64,000 nucleotides of DNA from Flavobacteriaceae bacterium UBA5534 (GCA_002426015.1 DINS01000014.1:1-64000); one strand, 5' to 3'. Shown: positions 27,801 to 37,160, counted from the stretch's first letter. The notes: generated by a model from the sequence alone, not told the origin. Program-made: numbers and translations.

Positions 27801-27895
27801 ACCAAATCATTAGTGTATGTTGCCGATTGTTGTGCAAAACTGAAAAAATTTAGAAGTACGATACTTGCTAAAATGATGATTTTCTTATTAGCCAT
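24875..27895 (-). CDS. Large tetratricopeptide repeat protein
   Basis: 1006 residues, signal peptide (ending SFAQQ) then about 25 tandem TPR-like helical pairs (for example YDEAIPYLKDYKGKGGKW, FEKAVSEFNKI, KQEALNAFRNAS). TPR solenoids are protein-binding scaffolds. Signal peptide plus TPR points to the periplasm. It is the first gene of an operon with the barrel at 23104-24831, so a scaffold-barrel complex is likely. Divergent from ftsE (about 300 nt apart). Confidence 0.87.
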   Translation of the reverse strand: MANKKIIILASIVLLNFFSFAQQSATYTNDLVDYQKALTLYNNNQYQAAQSLFDKIKDKTEDEQLESDCAYYYANCAVRLNQQNADALIEDFVETYPTSTKKNTAFIDVADYYFDNGKYAYARKWYEKVDEGSISRAERDKFSFNYGYSLYSTKDEVGAQKYLNRVVNSKEYGSEAKYYIGFMAYEGDDYNKANEYFEQVSDDEKYKEKLSYYQADLNFKLGNFEKAIALAKEQMPKSNPSEKSELSKIIGESLFNLKKYDEAIPYLKDYKGKGGKWNNTDYYQLGYAYYKQNDFEKAVSEFNKIISGNNSVAQNAYYHLGESYINLDKKQEALNAFRNASQMDFDLKIQEDAWLNYAKISYEIGNPYQSVPQVLTSYLDKYPKTAYKDEIESLLIDSYITSKNYKEALKLLEGKNSFESKVAYQKVAFYRGIEIYNEGDYAEARKLFEKSLKEPRDAKFTARATFWKAETDYHKGDFNEALIGFKQFQQQTEAASTPEMKNIDYNLAYTYFKQKNYAKSTEHFKNFIANRKEDKLRLNDAYLRLGDGHFVSSNYQDAIAAYEKAMALNEIEPDYPAFQKAMSYGFIGQGSTKIKELNSFIDRYTKSSLRDDAMYELANSYVKSNESTKAMSMYDRLNNEYKNSVFISKSLLRQGLVHYNNSQNEQALTKFKRVAKEYPNSEEAIQAVSTARLIYIDLGRVDDYAAWVKTLDYINVTDAELDNTTYLAAEKQYLDNKTDNAIKQFNNYLNEFPNGIHALKSHFYLAELYSKKNLPENAQPHYEYVVNKPKGEYTEQALVKLSEIYLNASQWNKALPLLKRLEAEADYPQNVTYAQSNLMNAYYQLDNYKDAEVYAEKVLANSKIDNKVKSDAQIIIARSAIKTGNETKAKSAYAEVEKIATGSLAAEALYYNGYFKNKEGKYEASNTVIQKLAKDFSSYKYYSAKGLVVMAKNFYGLKDAFQATYILESVISNFAEFEDVVAEARTELNKIKAEEAKTNSSITTEN

Positions 27896-28193
27896 TAAAT
27901 CCGTTTTTTGTTTGAAGTTTCAAAGATAATTGAATCTTAAATCTATAACGACGGAATTATTTTTTAATTATAAACGAAGTTATTAAAAATAAGTCTTCAG
28001 TGTGCAGTCGCAGTATTCAGTAGGTAGTTTGCTTTTAACAGTACTTAAGGTTTAACATTCATACTTTTTCTTTTTCACTTCAACTCTAAAACTAACAAAT
28101 AACAACTTCACCATAAACAATTGGAATTTGTAATTTGATAATTGAATATTTTAATAATACATTTACAATTCCTAAAAAATACAAGCAATAAAA
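27896..28193. promoter_or_regulatory. Divergent intergenic region of the TPR gene and ftsE
   Basis: Contains TATCTTTG on the minus strand (27921-27928), a -7 box about 25 nt before the TPR start, with no convincing TTG at the right distance. On the plus strand a near-box TACATTTA lies ahead of ftsE. A stretch at about 27995-28030 has CAGT-rich imperfect repeats (TTCAGTGTGCAGTCGCAGT). Nothing else seen. Confidence 0.5.
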
Positions 28194-28877
28194 ATGACCG
28201 AAACTGTTTTAGAATTAAAGAATGTCTCCATATTTCAAGGTGACAGTATGGTGTTGAGTGATGTCAATTTTGAAATGAAAAAAGGCGATTTTGTCTATTT
28301 GATAGGTAAAACCGGAAGCGGAAAAAGTAGTTTTATGAAAACACTTTATGGCGATTTGGAACTTACCGAAGGCGAAGGTCATATTGTTGATTTTGACTTG
28401 CGCACATTAAAAGAAAACGACATTCCTTTTTTGAGACGTAAGCTTGGTATTGTTTTTCAGGATTTTAAGTTATTACCAGACCGAACTGTCAACAGCAACC
28501 TAGAGTTTGTGCTCAAAGCAACAGGCTGGAAAGACAAAAATGAAATTGCCGAACGTATTGACAAAGTACTCGACAAAGTGGCCATGAAAACCAAAGGGTT
28601 TAAATTCCCACACGAATTATCAGGTGGCGAGCAACAACGTATTGCCATTGCAAGAGCTTTGCTGAATGACCCAGAATTGATACTTGCAGATGAGCCAACC
28701 GGAAATTTGGATCCACAAACAAGCATCGAAGTCATGGAGGTACTACAGGAAATCAATAAAAACGGGAATACCATTTTAATGGCAACACACGACTACGCTT
28801 TGTTATTGCGCTATCCAAGCAAAACATTAAAATGCGACGAAAACAAAGTGTTTGAGGTCGTACAGCGAAAGGCTTAA
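28194..28877 (+). CDS. ftsE: Cell division ABC transporter ATP-binding protein FtsE
   Basis: 227 residues. Walker A GKTGSGKS (38-45), signature LSGGEQQR (142-149) and Walker B LILADE (162-167). FtsE with FtsX controls peptidoglycan hydrolases at the septum. ftsX is not adjacent, as is usual in Bacteroidetes. Its stop overlaps the stop of the convergent glycosyltransferase by 4 bases (TTAA). Confidence 0.85.
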   Translation: MTETVLELKNVSIFQGDSMVLSDVNFEMKKGDFVYLIGKTGSGKSSFMKTLYGDLELTEGEGHIVDFDLRTLKENDIPFLRRKLGIVFQDFKLLPDRTVNSNLEFVLKATGWKDKNEIAERIDKVLDKVAMKTKGFKFPHELSGGEQQRIAIARALLNDPELILADEPTGNLDPQTSIEVMEVLQEINKNGNTILMATHDYALLLRYPSKTLKCDENKVFEVVQRKA

Positions 28878-29980
28878 CCCAAAATTTTCATTAATTGGCT
28901 GGCGTTACCTTGAGAATCATATTTTTTTAAGGCAGCATTCCGTTCTTCATTTAGGATGAATTCTTTTGTGAACAGTCGTTTTATTGCCATTTGATACTCG
29001 TTTTTATTGTCAACGACGTCACAATGCCTTAAAATATCAGGATCGTCTATCATGTTTTTGTTCAAAATGCAATGCCTTCCTTTATATAATGCAGTAAACA
29101 CCTTTAATTTTGTGCCTGAATTTTGGAACGAATACAATACATTGATGTGAGCGTTCTGTATTAAATCATCCAACTGCTCTTTGTTTGCAATATGTTGAAA
29201 CGATATGTTTTTATAGGCACCTATCTTATTTACAAGCGCTGGTATTATCGTAGAACTTGCAATAATCAACGGTTCATTTAAATCTTTAAAAACAGAAATC
29301 ATAAAAAAAGCCGATCTTAAGTTGTCGGCCACAGACAAATCGCCATGATACAGAGCGTATGTCCCAAATCCGTTTATGGACTCAATTTTTTCACTGTTAT
29401 GAAAAACAGGCAAAAAAACACTTTTGCTCACAAACTTTTTCTTATAGTATGATTGTTCGTGGAAGGAAAGTGTAAATAAAAAATCAACCTTTTCTAACAC
29501 AGATTCATAATATTGAAATTTACAGCCTTCAATTAAAAAAGCCACTTTCTTAATCCAATTTCGCTCACTTTTAAACAGACCAAAACTATAATCAGATTCA
29601 ATATTATGGCATCTTACAGCTGTTTTTTGATTAAATTGATTGTGTAGTAAAACACCAGTTGTACGAACAGACTCAAACAGAATTGGCGCCTCACTTTTAT
29701 TTAAATTGTCAACCAATTCATTAGAAATCCTTGAACTAACTGCATAAGGAAGCAGTGAAAAATGTTTGGTTATTTTGGCGTCTTTCTTATACAGATAAAT
29801 AGACTCGCACAAATGGGTCAGTCCAGAGACGTCGTTTCTGTCATCATAATATATATGCAAATGGATTTTAACACCGATTTCTTTTAGAGCCTTGATTTTA
29901 TAGTAAACATCAATGGCACCTCCAAAATCTGGAGGATAAGGATTATTAAATGCAACGATTTGAATTTCGTTATTATTCAT
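28874..29980 (-). CDS. Glycosyltransferase, GT4-like
   Basis: 368 residues with a GT-B fold plan: N-terminal PYPPDFGGAIDVYYKIKAL, middle YALYHGDLSVADNLRSAF, and C-terminal QNSGTKLKVFTALYKGR (SGTKLKVF is a common GT4 motif that binds the nucleotide). It probably transfers a sugar from a nucleotide sugar in polysaccharide synthesis. Divergent from the next gene. A TAGATTTG box lies immediately before the ATG (29986-29993). Confidence 0.8.
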   Translation of the reverse strand: MNNNEIQIVAFNNPYPPDFGGAIDVYYKIKALKEIGVKIHLHIYYDDRNDVSGLTHLCESIYLYKKDAKITKHFSLLPYAVSSRISNELVDNLNKSEAPILFESVRTTGVLLHNQFNQKTAVRCHNIESDYSFGLFKSERNWIKKVAFLIEGCKFQYYESVLEKVDFLFTLSFHEQSYYKKKFVSKSVFLPVFHNSEKIESINGFGTYALYHGDLSVADNLRSAFFMISVFKDLNEPLIIASSTIIPALVNKIGAYKNISFQHIANKEQLDDLIQNAHINVLYSFQNSGTKLKVFTALYKGRHCILNKNMIDDPDILRHCDVVDNKNEYQMAIKRLFTKEFILNEERNAALKKYDSQGNASQLMKILG

Positions 29981-30067
29981 ATTCGCAAATCTAAAAATTC
30001 TTTAACCAATCTTTTGTGTTTATCAATAAAAAAGCACTATTTTTCATTCAAATCTTTAATCGAAATA

Positions 30068-31003
30068 ATGCCTTTTTTTTCAGTTATCATTCCTTTATTC
30101 AATAAAGAGAAGCATATCAATACGACTTTAGCAAGTGTGCTTTCTCAAACCTTTGATGATTTTGAGATTATAGTTATCAATGACGGCTCTACAGATAATA
30201 GTTTGAAAATTGTTGAAGCCATCATAGATTCAAGAATAGTATTGCATACTATCAAAAATCAAGGTGTGTCATTTGCAAGAAACCATGGTATTGAAAAAGC
30301 GTCATCAAACCTTGTTGTGTTTTTGGATGCCGATGACAATTGGCTTCCAAACCATTTGGAAAACCTAAAAAAGCTTTATAACAAATTTCCCGATTGCGGA
30401 TTATATGCCACTGCTTATACCACCCAAACGGGAGGCAAATTCATCCCATCTGAATACTACAATATCCCAAAAACACATGATTGGATGGGAATTGTTCCAG
30501 ATTTTTTTGAGTCTTGTCGTATCAACTGCATTGCTTCATCATCGTCAGTGATGATTCCAAAAACTGTTTTTAATGCTATAGGAGCATTTAATGTCAATTA
30601 CAATTCGGGAGAAGATATTGACTTATGGATTAGAATAGGGATTCATTATAAAGTTGCTTTTACCAAAATCAATAGCGTCATCATTACCACAGATGCCAAG
30701 AATAGGGTTTCACAGTTCAATATCAACCAAAGACAACACATTGGTTTTGATGATTACAAAGAAGAGCTGACAAACGAAAGTTTAAAACAGTATTTAGATC
30801 TCAATCGGTTTGCTTTGGCCATTCAGCATAGAGTTGTTGGAAATCCTAAAGAAGCAAAACAATTAATTGATAACATCCAACTGTCAAATTTGACTTACAA
30901 ACAGCGATTTCTGCTTCATTTGAATGCGCCTTTACTAAAATCAATATTGTTTCTAAAAAATTGGCTACACAAATCAGGAATTCATTTAAGTAGTTTTAAA
31001 TGA
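30068..31003 (+). CDS. Glycosyltransferase family 2
   Basis: 311 residues from the ATG at 30068 (MPFFSVIIPLFNKE), which is where the GT2 fold starts; the longer ORF start would add unlike residues. Motifs: VINDGSTDNS (nucleotide binding) and FLDADDNW (DxD-like metal site). Its last 18 bases overlap the end of the convergent FdtA-like gene. Likely a sugar transferase of the surface glycan. Confidence 0.83.
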   Translation: MPFFSVIIPLFNKEKHINTTLASVLSQTFDDFEIIVINDGSTDNSLKIVEAIIDSRIVLHTIKNQGVSFARNHGIEKASSNLVVFLDADDNWLPNHLENLKKLYNKFPDCGLYATAYTTQTGGKFIPSEYYNIPKTHDWMGIVPDFFESCRINCIASSSSVMIPKTVFNAIGAFNVNYNSGEDIDLWIRIGIHYKVAFTKINSVIITTDAKNRVSQFNINQRQHIGFDDYKEELTNESLKQYLDLNRFALAIQHRVVGNPKEAKQLIDNIQLSNLTYKQRFLLHLNAPLLKSILFLKNWLHKSGIHLSSFK

Positions 31004-31396
31004 TTTGAATTTATTGTAATCTCTGATATATTCAGTTTCATCAAAATCGGTTGAGGCAAGCACCAAACACACAGCACCTGATGAAAAATTTTCTATTTCA
31101 CGCCAAATTCCTGTTGGGATATAAAGACCCGAATCGGGTTTATTGAGCATCACACGTTTTTGTTCCTTTCCATCATCAACAAGCACTTCAAAGCTACCAC
31201 TCAACGCTATGATAACCGATTGTTGCTGCAAATGTGCATGTCCACCTCTATAGGCATCACTTGGTATATCGTAAAGATAATAAACGCGTCTTACGGCAAA
31301 TGGGATAGAATCTTTTTCTACAACTGCCAATTTACCTCTATGGTCATGTACTTGAGGGATTTTTATAGAAACGACATCTGTTATTTTAGTTTTCAT
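30986..31396 (-). CDS. FdtA/QdtA-like dTDP-sugar 3,4-ketoisomerase
   Basis: 136 residues, cupin fold. GGHAH carries the two catalytic histidines H53 and H55, and RRVYYLYDIP and IPTGIWREIENFS match the family. FdtA/QdtA convert dTDP-4-keto-6-deoxyglucose to the 3-keto isomer used to make 3-amino-3,6-dideoxy sugars (dTDP-Fuc3NAc, Qui3NAc). A DegT aminotransferase that could take the product is at 37161-38261. The start overlaps the end of the GT4 gene by 11 bases. Confidence 0.82.
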   Translation of the reverse strand: MKTKITDVVSIKIPQVHDHRGKLAVVEKDSIPFAVRRVYYLYDIPSDAYRGGHAHLQQQSVIIALSGSFEVLVDDGKEQKRVMLNKPDSGLYIPTGIWREIENFSSGAVCLVLASTDFDETEYIRDYNKFKSFKTT

Positions 31397-32486
31397 CGAT
31401 ACTTTTTAATAAGTTTTGCCAGTCTTTTGTAACATGCTCAATAGAAAACCGTTCAACGCTTTGCTTGGCATTGGCCTTACAATTGGCATATAATGTTGCG
31501 TCAAATATAAAACTATTCATGGCTTCAGCTAGTGCTGGCACGTTATAATTTTCAACTACAAGCCCATTATGTCGATTCGTTATGACTTCATTAAGTCCAA
31601 CATTATAATTTACCGAAACCACTGGAGTTCCCAAAGCCAAAGATTCTGGTATGACCATTGGAAATCCTTCAAACCTGCTTGTCAACACAGTAAACTTGGC
31701 TTGTTTTACATAAGGATAAGGGTTTGAAACAAATCCTTTAAAAACAACTTGCGCCTCTATTTTTAATTGCTTTGCATAAGCTTCAACCATGTTTTCATCT
31801 GGACCATTGCCAAGCAATAGAAGCTTTACATGACTTTCTGATAATCTTGACTGTTTAAAAGCGTCCAATAGTAACTTAAGGTTTTTTACCTCATCATCTA
31901 TACGACCATAAAAAAGAATATAATTCTCGTAAGGAATTGCTTCATTGGCTTGATGATTAATTGTTTTTAAATCAAAACCATTATGAATGGTTCTTGTCCG
32001 ATTCAAACCAAATGCTTTTTTAAACTTTTGGTGAGCTGCATCAGAAACAAAAGTCATCCACTCGTTTTTGTATAAATAGCTGTTCAACCAGTTATAAGGT
32101 GTAAAAGTGACATCAGAATTATAAGAATGTACCACATATATGGTTGGCATTTTATAAATAAACTTGGTGATAATAAACTCTCGATAGGCCTGGACTCGTG
32201 CTCTGTTATCAATAATTAGATCGAATCCTTGCTTTTTCAGAAAGGCTTTAAACAATCTTAATCGGTCTAACCTACTCAAAACCGTGTCCTTTTTATCTTT
32301 TAGTGCGCCCAAATTAAAAAGTGTACCTGCATACTCATACTCAACTCCAGATAATACTGTCACAATATGAATTTCATGTCCAAGACCATCGAGCATTTTA
32401 GACAACAATGCTGATGAACGCTCTGCTCCTCCTTGCGACAAACAAGTGGCAACGATGCAAATCTTTTTTTTATTGGTTTTGAACAT
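31386..32486 (-). CDS. Glycosyltransferase family 4
   Basis: 366 residues, GT-B fold. Donor-site motif E-x7-E is visible in FEGFPMVIPESLALG (about 270-285); the N-terminus has LSQGGAERSS. Probably a nucleotide-sugar transferase. Overlaps the downstream FdtA-like gene by 11 bases, so cotranscribed. Its start is divergent from the next glycosyltransferase (64 nt). Confidence 0.88.
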   Translation of the reverse strand: MFKTNKKKICIVATCLSQGGAERSSALLSKMLDGLGHEIHIVTVLSGVEYEYAGTLFNLGALKDKKDTVLSRLDRLRLFKAFLKKQGFDLIIDNRARVQAYREFIITKFIYKMPTIYVVHSYNSDVTFTPYNWLNSYLYKNEWMTFVSDAAHQKFKKAFGLNRTRTIHNGFDLKTINHQANEAIPYENYILFYGRIDDEVKNLKLLLDAFKQSRLSESHVKLLLLGNGPDENMVEAYAKQLKIEAQVVFKGFVSNPYPYVKQAKFTVLTSRFEGFPMVIPESLALGTPVVSVNYNVGLNEVITNRHNGLVVENYNVPALAEAMNSFIFDATLYANCKANAKQSVERFSIEHVTKDWQNLLKSIDEN

Positions 32487-32501
32487 TAAAAACTATCTTT
32501 G
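32473..32501 (+). promoter_or_regulatory. Promoter of the glycosyltransferase at 32551
   Basis: TTG (32473-32475), 18 nt, then TATCTTTG (32494-32501): exact consensus, 49 nt before the ATG. It overlaps the first codons of the divergent gene. Confidence 0.65.
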
Positions 32502-32550
32502 AAAAGTACATTTGATAACGTACCTATTGAAAACAAATGTATATAAATAA

Positions 32551-33693
32551 ATGAAGATTCTATTAATTGGCGAATATAACTCCTCACACTACACTTTAAA
32601 ACAAGGGTTGCAGCAATTGGGTCACCAAGTTGTTGTAATTGGCAATGGCGACGGTTTTAAAAACCGTAAAGTGGATATCAACTTTAAAATAAAGTATAGA
32701 ACTGGTCTTATAAATTACTTAAGAAGGCTTATATATAAACTAACGTCATTAGACATCACTTCATTGAGTGTCCAAAGACAGTTCAATAAACATAAGCACC
32801 TGTTTAAAAATTATGATGTCGTACAATTGATCAATGAAAATGCCTTTAATTGCTTTCCAAAGGTTGAAAAACAATTATTACAATTCATTTTTGATCATAA
32901 CAAGAATGTCTTTCTATTATCGTGCGGAACCGACTATATGAGTGTAAAATATGCTGCAGACCGCAAGTTCAGATATGACATCTTAACGCCCTATTATGAA
33001 GGCAAAGGCACAAAGCGTCAGTTTTGGCATGCACTCATGTATTTAGAGCCATCCTTTGTTGATTTACATAAATTTGTTTACAAAAACATTAAAGGTGTCA
33101 TTGCTTCTGATTTTGATTATGATATTCCCTTAAAGGGACATGAAAAATATTTAGGTCTTGCGCCAAACCCAATTAATATTGATGCTTTACCATATAGCAA
33201 CATGCAAATAGATGGCAAAATCGTCATCTTTCATGGCATTAATGAGCAAAACTACTTTAAAAAAGGAAATGATATTTTTGAGGCAGCACTAGAAATAATC
33301 AAGTTAAAATATCCTGAAAAGGTTGAGATCATTACCGTAAGGAGTTTGCCATATGAAGAGTATATCAAATCATTTGACAAAGCACACATATTATTGGATC
33401 AGGTATTTGCCTATGACCAAGGATTCAATGCATTGGAAGCTATGGCAAAAGGCAAAGTTGTTTTTACAGGAGCTGAACAAGAGTGGTTGGATTATTATAA
33501 TTTAAAGGAAGATACGGTTGCCATCAATGCCTTGCCAGATGCTGAAAGCATTGCCTACAAACTAGAATGGCTCATTATGCATCCAGAAAAGATTCTTGAG
33601 ATTTCAAAAAACGCAAGATCCTTCATAGAAAAAGAACATCACTATGTAGATTGCGCTAAAATTTATCTCGAAAAATGGACCTCTAGAATTTAG
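32551..33693 (+). CDS. Glycosyltransferase, GT1/GT4-like
   Basis: 380 residues. N-terminal MKILLIGEYNSSHYTLKQGL matches a Rossmann start; the C-terminal DQVFAYDQGFNALEAMAKG resembles the donor-site helix of GT4 (without E-x7-E in its classic form). Likely acts on surface glycan assembly. Its stop overlaps the stop of the convergent dioxygenase by four bases. Confidence 0.75.
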   Translation: MKILLIGEYNSSHYTLKQGLQQLGHQVVVIGNGDGFKNRKVDINFKIKYRTGLINYLRRLIYKLTSLDITSLSVQRQFNKHKHLFKNYDVVQLINENAFNCFPKVEKQLLQFIFDHNKNVFLLSCGTDYMSVKYAADRKFRYDILTPYYEGKGTKRQFWHALMYLEPSFVDLHKFVYKNIKGVIASDFDYDIPLKGHEKYLGLAPNPINIDALPYSNMQIDGKIVIFHGINEQNYFKKGNDIFEAALEIIKLKYPEKVEIITVRSLPYEEYIKSFDKAHILLDQVFAYDQGFNALEAMAKGKVVFTGAEQEWLDYYNLKEDTVAINALPDAESIAYKLEWLIMHPEKILEISKNARSFIEKEHHYVDCAKIYLEKWTSRI

Positions 33694-34526
33694 TGTTTCA
33701 CTCTCGGAAAACGAAGTTCTAAAGAAATCCTTGTAGTGTCCTCGTTTTTGTTAACGGCTGCACCATGTATCAAATAAGGCGTAAAAATAAGTGCTTCTCC
33801 TTGCTTTGGATTTGGTCTTTTCATCTGAATGGCTCCTTTATTGGTTTCAAGAATACAAGGCACATAATAGACATTTCCATTTATCTTGGCTCCTTTGCTT
33901 TCGGTTCTTAAAATATCATTTTCTGGTATCAGATGACTTCCAGGACAAACAGGTAATGACGATTGCTCGTTACAGCCTTCAATTGGTATCCAAACATTGA
34001 TGATATCTTCCCAGTAGCTCAAATAACCATCTCTATGTGGCGGATTGATGTCCAATGAATTTGGCCTACTGATTCTAATTTGGATATGTGATTTTTGTAG
34101 TTCTTCAACCCAAGATGTCAACTCATATCCCAAAATGTTGCTAAATCGATTGGCAAGGGCATCAATATCGACATCAAAATCATGATTTTCCAGATTGCGA
34201 GTAATATCGATAACTTTATTGTGCAGTTCATTGGTATTTATGAACTTGTGATACCGTTCTAAACCAAACTCTTTCTCATCAATATCAACTCCAATATTTT
34301 TTATGCTATTGACGATGATATTGGTAATCGATGTTTTTAAAAGTGTGAATTCTTCATCAGTAAAGGCATTGACCACATCAAAACCTTTATCTTTCCATGG
34401 CATTTTAGAAATCACATTGTCCTTTTCTTTGAAAAGCAATCTGCTTTCTCCCCAAAAAAAATCACCATCGACTTCAAAGTCGTAAGCTTCATTATCTATA
34501 TATAAATGGCAGGTTTTTAATGACAT
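33690..34526 (-). CDS. Phytanoyl-CoA dioxygenase-like Fe(II)/2-oxoglutarate enzyme
   Basis: 278 residues. The 2-His-1-carboxylate triad is visible as HRD (PPHRDGYLSYW) and a distal IHGAAVNKNEDTTRISLELRF with the 2-oxoglutarate arginine. It probably hydroxylates or modifies a sugar, lipid or small-molecule unit of the polysaccharide. Last gene of the operon 39232 to 33690; 2 nt gap to the Wzx gene before it. Confidence 0.8.
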   Translation of the reverse strand: MSLKTCHLYIDNEAYDFEVDGDFFWGESRLLFKEKDNVISKMPWKDKGFDVVNAFTDEEFTLLKTSITNIIVNSIKNIGVDIDEKEFGLERYHKFINTNELHNKVIDITRNLENHDFDVDIDALANRFSNILGYELTSWVEELQKSHIQIRISRPNSLDINPPHRDGYLSYWEDIINVWIPIEGCNEQSSLPVCPGSHLIPENDILRTESKGAKINGNVYYVPCILETNKGAIQMKRPNPKQGEALIFTPYLIHGAAVNKNEDTTRISLELRFPRVKH

Positions 34527-34528
34527 AT

Positions 34529-35839
34529 TTATAAAGTATCAGATTCGGTTTTAGGCAATTTACCAAAAAGTGAGGTTCTAAAAATGAGCAATACAATGCC
34601 AAAATAGAATATATAATTGACAAAATGTGCCATGGTTGCTCCTTTAACTCCATACAAATCTATCAAATAAATGCTTGAAAAATAAAGTACAGTGACTGAT
34701 AATGCTTCTGTTATTATATAATGCCAAAACATTTTTTTAGCTAAAAACTGTACTGCTATTACTACCGACAGCACCTTCACAAAATCACCTAGCAATTGCC
34801 AAAAAAACAGGGTTTCGACTGGTTCAAATGCTTTAGAAAACACGATGGTAATTATTAAATGTCTCAAAAAATATATGACTATCAATCCAAGCCCAAAAAT
34901 AGGGATGATGGTTTTATAGAAACCAAACACTTCTTTTCGAAATTCCCTATCAGTAGTGATTTCAGAAAAGCGTGGCAATACGTAAAGTGTCAACAACGAA
35001 CTCACAAACATTAAATAATAATTCGACAATCGATTCATAGCTTCCCAAAACCCAGCATCATCTGTACCTTCGTTTTCAATAATATAATTACGTATCATAA
35101 GTGCAACAAGTGGCATGACAGTCGCAGTAAACAATGCCATAATAGAAAATGAACTCAATTTTTTTATTTTTTTAAAACTGATGTTCTTTCTTTTGATCAG
35201 CGATAAAAAATAGCGCTTGTCAGAAATACTCAAAATGGTAATTACAAACAATAAAACCTCTATCAGTATAATTGACAGCAAAGCGCCATCAACATGAAGT
35301 CTCCAGATTAGGAAAACTGCCAAACAAGCCCCAAATAATTGCCCTATAATTTGAACCATTAAAATGGTCCTAAATCTTGAAAGCCCATTCAACAGTGCCA
35401 GCATCAGTACATTTAATGTGTAAAAAGGAAGTATTACAGCAACAATTCTAATGATATAAGCATAATCGTTCCCTTCTTGAAACAATAACTTATTGATGTA
35501 ATCAGCTCCAAAAAAACAAAAAAGAGCTACCAAAATGGTTGCAATAAACATCAAATAGAAAACAGACGAAATGGTTTGAGTCAATCGTTTAACATCGTTT
35601 TTAAATTCAGCCACATACTTTACTACACCATTATAAAAACCCAATGTTGAGAACGATTGCACAGTGCTGAAAAAGTCGCGCATATTGCCCACAAGAGCCA
35701 AACCGGTTGGTCCAACAAACAGCGCAATGACTTTAGAGGTCACTAAACCTGTTGCAATCCTTACCAGAACAGATGCCGAGTTTAAGGAAGCTATCCGAAG
35801 CAGGATATTACTATTAAAAAAATTAATTAATCGTTTCAA
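34529..35839 (-). CDS. Wzx-like O-antigen flippase, copy 2
   Basis: 436 residues, about 12 transmembrane helices, MATE/Wzx fold. Homologous along the entire length to the gene at 35862-37160 (for example FLGFYNGxVK, FRKEVFxFYKTxIPxFGxGL and MFWHxIIxE), roughly half identical by eye. Wzx moves polyprenyl-PP-linked repeat units across the inner membrane. 22 nt separate the two copies. Confidence 0.82.
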   Translation of the reverse strand: MKRLINFFNSNILLRIASLNSASVLVRIATGLVTSKVIALFVGPTGLALVGNMRDFFSTVQSFSTLGFYNGVVKYVAEFKNDVKRLTQTISSVFYLMFIATILVALFCFFGADYINKLLFQEGNDYAYIIRIVAVILPFYTLNVLMLALLNGLSRFRTILMVQIIGQLFGACLAVFLIWRLHVDGALLSIILIEVLLFVITILSISDKRYFLSLIKRKNISFKKIKKLSSFSIMALFTATVMPLVALMIRNYIIENEGTDDAGFWEAMNRLSNYYLMFVSSLLTLYVLPRFSEITTDREFRKEVFGFYKTIIPIFGLGLIVIYFLRHLIITIVFSKAFEPVETLFFWQLLGDFVKVLSVVIAVQFLAKKMFWHYIITEALSVTVLYFSSIYLIDLYGVKGATMAHFVNYIFYFGIVLLIFRTSLFGKLPKTESDTL

Positions 35840-35861
35840 ACTGGTCTCGGTTAATGAAGTA

Positions 35862-37160
35862 TTAGTTTTCTTCAGGTATTACACCAAAAAGTGAACTACC
35901 AAATATCAATAAAATAATACCATAGTGCATAAGATAACTTACAAAATGTGCCATCACTGCACCTCTAAGTCCAAAAATATCTATCAAATAAACACTTGAA
36001 TAAAACATGATTACCACTAAAAATATTTCTATAATGATAAAGTGCCAAAACATTTTTTTTGCAATAAACTGGTATGCAATGACAACTGACAAAACCTTAA
36101 TAAAGTCACCCAAAAGCTGCCACAAAAACAAATCCTCAACAGGCTTAAAGGCTTCTGAATATATGAGCAATATTATATAAGGCCTCAATAAATAAATAAG
36201 AATTAATCCAGCACCAAAAAATGGAATGACTGTTTTATAAAAATTGAACACTTCTTTTCTAAACTCTTTTTTATTGTCAATCTCATTAAATCGAGGCAAA
36301 ATATATAAAGTAATAATCGACATGATGAACATCAAATAATAATCAGAAATTCGGTTCATGGCTTCCCAATAACCAGCATTCTTAATTCCTATCTCGTCTA
36401 TGATATAATTTCTGATAATAATTGAAACCAATGGCAGAGCAATTGCAGTTACCAATGCCATAATTGCAAAAGGGAAAAACTTCTTTAAAATATCAAAACT
36501 AACGTTTGATATTTTAACAGATGAGACCAAACTTCTTTGATTAACAATACCTACCAATGTCATAAGCAACAATAAAGATGGCGTGATAACTGCTGAAACC
36601 AATGCACCATCAATATTACTTTGGTATATTAAAAATATAGTTATTGAAAGCCCTAAAATTTGCCCTATTATATTGATAACCAGCAACATTCTGTATTTAG
36701 AAAATCCATTCATAATCGAAAAACAGAACATATTCAGCGAATAAAAAGGGAGTGCCAAAGCCAATACTTTAATGACATACGCATAATTATAAAGTGAAGA
36801 AAACAAAAACACATTGATGCTTTCTGCATTATAATAACATACAAATGATACCATAATGGTAGAGAAAAATCCCAAATAGTAAGCTGTTGACAATGTTTTG
36901 CTTAACTCCAGAGCATCGTTTTTGAACTCTGAAATAGACTTGACCAACCCATTATAAAATCCTAAAATAGCAAATGACTGAATGGCACTTAAAAAATTTC
37001 TTAAATTTCCAATAAGTGCCATCCCCTCAACTCCAATAAAAACAGCAATTGCTTTTGAGGTTAAAATCCCAGCGACAATTTTTGTGATTATTGTTGCCGA
37101 ATTGAGATGTGCCACTTTAAAAAGCACATTGGTATTTATATAATTAATGAATTTTTTCAA
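35862..37160 (-). CDS. Wzx-like O-antigen flippase, copy 1
   Basis: 432 residues, same fold as the following gene, from which it was probably duplicated. The order DegT aminotransferase - Wzx is like the E. coli ECA cluster (wecE-wzxE). It starts directly after the DegT gene (0 nt gap). Two flippases in one operon may serve different repeat units or assembly steps (inference). Confidence 0.82.
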   Translation of the reverse strand: MKKFINYINTNVLFKVAHLNSATIITKIVAGILTSKAIAVFIGVEGMALIGNLRNFLSAIQSFAILGFYNGLVKSISEFKNDALELSKTLSTAYYLGFFSTIMVSFVCYYNAESINVFLFSSLYNYAYVIKVLALALPFYSLNMFCFSIMNGFSKYRMLLVINIIGQILGLSITIFLIYQSNIDGALVSAVITPSLLLLMTLVGIVNQRSLVSSVKISNVSFDILKKFFPFAIMALVTAIALPLVSIIIRNYIIDEIGIKNAGYWEAMNRISDYYLMFIMSIITLYILPRFNEIDNKKEFRKEVFNFYKTVIPFFGAGLILIYLLRPYIILLIYSEAFKPVEDLFLWQLLGDFIKVLSVVIAYQFIAKKMFWHFIIIEIFLVVIMFYSSVYLIDIFGLRGAVMAHFVSYLMHYGIILLIFGSSLFGVIPEEN

